Below are positions 6,544 through 8,690 of a stretch of DNA of 8,690 nt, one piece after another. Made by a program: the position numbers and the translations under genes. This stretch comes from Bacteroidales bacterium (GTDB taxonomy: Bacteria > Bacteroidota > Bacteroidia > Bacteroidales > P3): assembly GCA_017507285.1 (NCBI GenBank), contig JAFWBF010000063.1:1-8690 (forward strand), written 5' to 3'. How positions within the stretch are numbered: the first letter of the stretch is position 1; each line of letters begins with the position of its first letter. The notes under the pieces were generated by a model. It worked only from the letters and a program-made list of their open reading frames with translations, was not told the DNA's origin and did no database searches.

Positions 6544-6772
6544 GCAATCCTTTTCCAGCTACACCTCTCCACCTACTTCGTGTGGCTGTAGCCATTGCTA
6601 CACCGGGTGGCATACATTGCCCCATCTTTGCCCAACGTTACAAAACATCGCCTTGTAGAAAAATGAAACACGTTTCAAAAACCTCCGACATTACGACCGG
6701 ATAAATCCTTGTAGTCGTCTGAAAAACTGTTTTTAGTTGAGTAGAAAATTTGTTAGAATCGATTAATAAACC

Positions 6773-6856
6773 AATTCCAAACTTTGGAATTGTAATTCCA
6801 AAGTTTGAAATTGCAGTTTCAAAGTTTGGAATTGCAGTTTCAAATTTTGAAATGAG
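6773..6856 (+). repeat. Four contiguous 21-bp palindromic repeat units
   Basis: Units lie at 6773-6793, 6794-6814, 6815-6835 and 6836-6856. Each has a nine-base left arm, one central base, a complementary right arm and a two-base joiner (GT, GC, GC, AG). Unit 1 is a perfect palindrome (AATTCCAAA, C, TTTGGAATT). Neighbouring units also pair across their joiners; the best case is CTTTGGAATT (6782-6791) with AATTCCAAAG (6794-6803), a perfect ten-base match. Most differences among units are A/G or C/T changes that keep pairing as G-U wobble in a plus-strand RNA. The frame starting at 6774 is open through the array as a seven-residue repeat (IPNFGIV, IPKFEIA, VSKFGIA, VSNFEMS), but no ATG precedes it. 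Confidence 0.92.
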
Positions 6857-6894
6857 TTTGTTTATCGTGTCAACGAAGTTTTAGAGTCAAGTTA

Positions 6895-6938
6895 ATCAAG
6901 TTTTGCTGTCGTGTCGATCAAGTTTTGCTGTCGTGTCA
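6895..6938 (+). repeat. Two tandem 22-bp direct repeats plus a degenerate upstream relative
   Basis: Copies at 6895-6916 and 6917-6938 are identical over 21 bases (ATCAAGTTTTGC followed by TGTCGTGTC) and differ only in the last base (G or A). A diverged partial copy, TCGTGTCAACGAAGTTTT, is at 6865-6882. They begin 39 bases after the palindromic array but have an unrelated sequence and period. The near-perfect identity suggests recent duplication or slippage. Confidence 0.9.
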
Positions 6939-7050
6939 TTGTCCAAAATAGGTACCAACTACGGTAGCCGTTTTCCGTCAAGGAAAAGAAAAAACAACCA
7001 TGTGTCATTATCAAAAAATATTGGTTTGAACGAAAAAAAATTGCAACCGC

Positions 7051-7081
7051 TTGGATTAATGACTGACATTGTGTAAATTTG
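7051..7081 (+). promoter_or_regulatory. Promoter of the barrel-protein/lipoprotein operon
   Basis: TTG at 7051-7053 (-33) and TAAATTTG at 7074-7081 (-7, an exact TAnnTTTG match) are separated by 20 bases, the best two-element Bacteroidota promoter in the window. The start site should fall a few bases after 7081, giving a leader of roughly 35-40 bases before the ATG at 7124. Confidence 0.72.
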
Positions 7082-7123
7082 CTGACGAATGCAAACTATA
7101 ATTAAACACAAATACAGCAGACT

Positions 7124-7723
7124 ATGAGACACTTAGGACTGTTTATTATGATGCTTATGATGTCGCTTTGTGGCATATCGCAAAGCAATTCCGGCAAAAG
7201 CCTTGCCCCTCAGCCACAGAGGGAGGGATTTGTAATGCTAAACGGAGCGTATTCCATTGCCCCTCAATTTTCCATCGGTCTCACCGCCGGTGTGCAACGC
7301 ACATGGGGATGGTGGGTAAGTTTGGCTACGAATTTGAACTCCGATTTTCCCGAGTTTACACAAACGGATATCGACGGCACAGCCGATTACTACTACACCG
7401 GGAGCAAGAAAACCTCGCGCCTTTCGTTACAAGCCGGCGGTATGTACAAGTTCAGCCGGCTGTTTTCGGCCAAAGTGGGCATGGGTTACGGCTACCGCAA
7501 GGTGGGCTACAGCACTTTGAACAACGGCTTTGTAAAAATTGACAACCAATGTTTCCAAGGCCTCGAATACTCGGTGGGGCTACACTTGGGCATGCACGAA
7601 ACTTCGTTCTCGGTCGACCTTTCGACCATCGGGTTCAGCTTCCGATATGCCGAAGTGAAGCTTGGCGTTGGCTACAACTTCAAGCTAAAAAATCCTAAAC
7701 CTCGTAAAAATATCAAACCATGA
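7124..7723 (+). CDS. Predicted small outer-membrane beta-barrel protein
   Basis: This 199-residue protein has a signal peptide: a hydrophobic stretch at 4-17 with probable cleavage near GIS/Q at 17-20. LMMSLC is not a proper lipobox, so Cys16 is unlikely to be lipidated. The rest alternates amphipathic strands with short turns, as in an eight-strand-type barrel: IGLTAGVQRTWGWWVSLATN (51-70), RLSLQAGGMYKFSRLFSAKV (99-118), GMGYGYRKVGYS (119-130), YSVGLHLGM (149-157), FSVDLSTIGFSFRYAEV (162-178) and KLGVGYNFKL (179-188). It ends with an aromatic-containing last strand, then a basic Pro/Lys tail (189-199). The arrangement 'WGWWVSLATN … KTSRLSLQAGG … TIGFSFRYAEVKLGVGY' resembles a Bacteroidetes family of uncharacterised outer-membrane proteins I cannot name. 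The promoter at 7051-7081 drives it. Its stop overlaps the next start as ATGA, so it is translated together with the lipoprotein. Barrel topology is inferred; function is unknown. Confidence 0.75.
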   Translation: MRHLGLFIMMLMMSLCGISQSNSGKSLAPQPQREGFVMLNGAYSIAPQFSIGLTAGVQRTWGWWVSLATNLNSDFPEFTQTDIDGTADYYYTGSKKTSRLSLQAGGMYKFSRLFSAKVGMGYGYRKVGYSTLNNGFVKIDNQCFQGLEYSVGLHLGMHETSFSVDLSTIGFSFRYAEVKLGVGYNFKLKNPKPRKNIKP

Positions 7724-8690
7724 AACGACTAAGAATATTAACCCTTGCGGCATTGACAATGCTGGTGGCTTTGCATGGTTGCCAAAAAGACTTGGAGCTG
7801 AACAACATTCCAAGCATCACCGACAAGGTCGAAACAGCAGCCACCTTTGCCACCATTACGGGCACGATTGAATGTGCAGTGGCAACCAAAAAACTAGAGG
7901 TGCAGGTATATCAGTCGGCTGCGGCCCACAACGATACTACCTATGCCGTAGAACTTAGCGGCGGCACCGCCTTCGAGCTAAGGCTTAAAGGGCTGAAGCC
8001 CAAAACATCATACAACTACAAATATATTATATACAGCGATGTGGACAGTGCCGAGCTGAAACCGCTACGGTTTACCACCAACGACACCGAGCCTCCCACA
8101 GTGGAGACCACCGGCACCGACTCGGTGATGATGACCACTACCGTATGCTTAGGCAACGTTACCAACGATGGCGGAATACCCGTAACAGCACGTGGCATTT
8201 GCTACAGCACCACCGAAAATCCCACCATCGACGGCCCTCATACTACCGATGGTGCCGAAACAGGCCCATTCAGCACTACCCTTACCGGACTTGCCGGCGC
8301 CACCACATACTACGTGCGCGCCTATGCCACCAACGACAAGGGGACAGGCTATGGACAGCAGATAACCTTTACCACCCACGACGGCAGCCCCAAGGTGAGC
8401 ACCTCCAACACTGTGGCCAACATTACCACAACCTCGGCCGTGTGCGGAGGCACCGTAATACTTGACTATGGCTACACTATAACGGAACGCGGCGTATGCT
8501 GGAGCACAACGCCAAGCCCCACCATAGCCGACAACCACACCTCCGACGGAACGGGAACGGGGACTTTCACATCGGCATTATCGGGCCTTACCGACAGCAC
8601 AACCTACTACTTCCGCGCCTACGCCACCAACGAGAAAGGCACCGGCTACGGACAGGAATACTCGTTCCGCACGCTGAGCAACTACATAGG
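7720..8690 (+). CDS. Lipoprotein with tandem FN3-like modules (3' end outside window)
   Basis: The frame is open from ATG 7720 to the window edge, giving 323 visible residues. Residues 1-20 are a lipoprotein signal peptide ending ALHG, with Cys21 as the lipidated residue. The next residues, QKDLE, are partly acidic as in Bacteroidetes surface-export signals, so surface exposure is possible. Three beta-sandwich-like modules follow: a divergent one at about 40-120 ending RFTT, and two similar ones at 125-219 and 223-318. The latter share RG(I/V)C(Y/W)STT, a Thr/Gly-rich turn, LTGL/LSGL, TTYY(V/F)RAYATN and KGTGYGQ. Modules of this kind occur in many Bacteroidota surface proteins, likely for adhesion, binding or spacing; no catalytic residues are visible. 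The ATGA overlap couples translation to the preceding barrel gene, suggesting a joint envelope role. More modules or another domain may follow beyond the edge. Confidence 0.88.
   Translation, partial: MKRLRILTLAALTMLVALHGCQKDLELNNIPSITDKVETAATFATITGTIECAVATKKLEVQVYQSAAAHNDTTYAVELSGGTAFELRLKGLKPKTSYNYKYIIYSDVDSAELKPLRFTTNDTEPPTVETTGTDSVMMTTTVCLGNVTNDGGIPVTARGICYSTTENPTIDGPHTTDGAETGPFSTTLTGLAGATTYYVRAYATNDKGTGYGQQITFTTHDGSPKVSTSNTVANITTTSAVCGGTVILDYGYTITERGVCWSTTPSPTIADNHTSDGTGTGTFTSALSGLTDSTTYYFRAYATNEKGTGYGQEYSFRTLSNYI
8092..8376 (+). repeat. FN3-like module copy A within the lipoprotein gene
   Basis: This encodes residues 125-219: a lead-in strand region, RGICYSTTENPTIDG, LTGLAGATTYYVRAYATN, then GTGYGQQITFTT. 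It is an internal homologue of the module at 8386-8673; the best DNA agreement is around 8301-8358 versus 8596-8654. Confidence 0.85.
8386..8673 (+). repeat. FN3-like module copy B within the lipoprotein gene
   Basis: This encodes residues 223-318: SAVCGGTVILDYGYTITE, RGVCWSTTPSPTIAD, LSGLTDSTTYYFRAYATN, then GTGYGQEYSFRT. The strand after CGGTVI reads LDYGYTITE where copy A has TNDGGIPVTA, so this edge has diverged while the YYxRAYATN core is conserved. Confidence 0.85.

Larger units (their letters stand above)
6544..7123. other. 580-bp intergenic region without a convincing gene
   Basis: I find no open frame with family resemblance on either strand. The first part (6544-6720) is GC-richer and contains two notable structures. 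One is a stem of nine pairs between 6556-6564 and 6580-6588. The other is the 14-base inverted repeat TGAAAC-AC-GTTTCA at 6664-6677. The middle part is AT-rich and contains the 21-bp palindromic array (6773-6856) and the 22-bp tandem repeat (6895-6938). The last part has short hairpins, ACGG-TAG-CCGT at 6961-6971 and TTTTCC/GGAAAA at 6971-6987, and a promoter at 7051-7081. It could be a decayed or dispersed repeat element or a structured untranslated region; neither can be shown from this window alone. Confidence 0.7.

Noticed and set aside
6722..6734. AAAAAC-T-GTTTTT as a terminator
   Set aside because: Only A/T-rich pairs with a one-base centre; too weak to fold as an intrinsic terminator.
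6773..6856. CRISPR array
   Set aside because: The units are contiguous, with no unique spacers, each is itself a full palindrome, and no cas genes are near.
6741..6884. Small protein with a seven-residue repeat across the array
   Set aside because: The frame is open from 6741 but has no ATG before the array; TTG at 6750 is the only start and has no supporting context. The open frame follows from a 21-base period.
8149..8538. 129-codon minus-strand frame opposite the lipoprotein
   Set aside because: Its Gly/Ala/Val bias is the complement of the Thr/Gly-rich repeats on the plus strand.

Overview
The window looks like chromosomal DNA from a member of the Bacteroidota, most likely the order Bacteroidales. 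Three signals support this. First, TAnnTTTG-type -7 promoter elements precede four transcription units. Second, A-rich leaders replace clear Shine-Dalgarno sites. Third, the protein families are typical of the group: a Bacteroidetes-style M16 peptidase, a POT transporter beginning FKNHPKGLL, an LpxK with a lineage-type DD(V)YQHR motif, a DUF2148 ferredoxin-domain protein, and a lipoprotein with tandem 'RGVCWST…TTYYxRAYATN' modules. LpxK implies a Gram-negative envelope with lipid A.

Layout. Positions 1-446 hold the 3' end of an M16 zinc peptidase gene, read in two frames because of an apparent one-base deletion near 221-223. It is followed on the same strand by a voltage-gated-type K+ channel with a C-terminal zinc ribbon (460-1428) and a secreted single-domain rhodanese (1466-1870). 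These converge, with one base between stop codons, on a minus-strand cluster running from 3472 down to 1872: tsaC (tRNA t6A synthesis), a four-cysteine DUF2148 protein, and ogt (O6-alkylguanine repair, apparently starting with TTG inside the preceding gene). A 263-bp divergent region carries a promoter element for each direction. The plus strand then has a POT-family transporter (3736-5316), a strong intrinsic terminator, and lpxK with its own promoter element (5473-6543).

Positions 6544-7123 are a 580-bp gap with no convincing gene but unusual structure: a GC-richer block with hairpins, four contiguous 21-bp palindromic units, and two perfect 22-bp tandem repeats with a degenerate relative. 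The gap ends in a well-formed Bacteroidetes promoter driving a translationally coupled pair: a small outer-membrane beta-barrel protein (7124-7723) and a lipoprotein with FN3-like modules (7720 to beyond the window edge).

How the genes relate. Most are housekeeping or envelope functions: tRNA modification, DNA repair, lipid A synthesis, peptide/H+ transport and ion conductance. The less ordinary parts are the palindromic repeat array, the barrel/lipoprotein pair, the POT protein that lacks a normally essential glutamate and has long loop insertions, and the zinc-ribbon channel with a slippery-type heptamer before the ribbon. No CRISPR array, tRNA, rRNA, insertion sequence or phage gene was seen.
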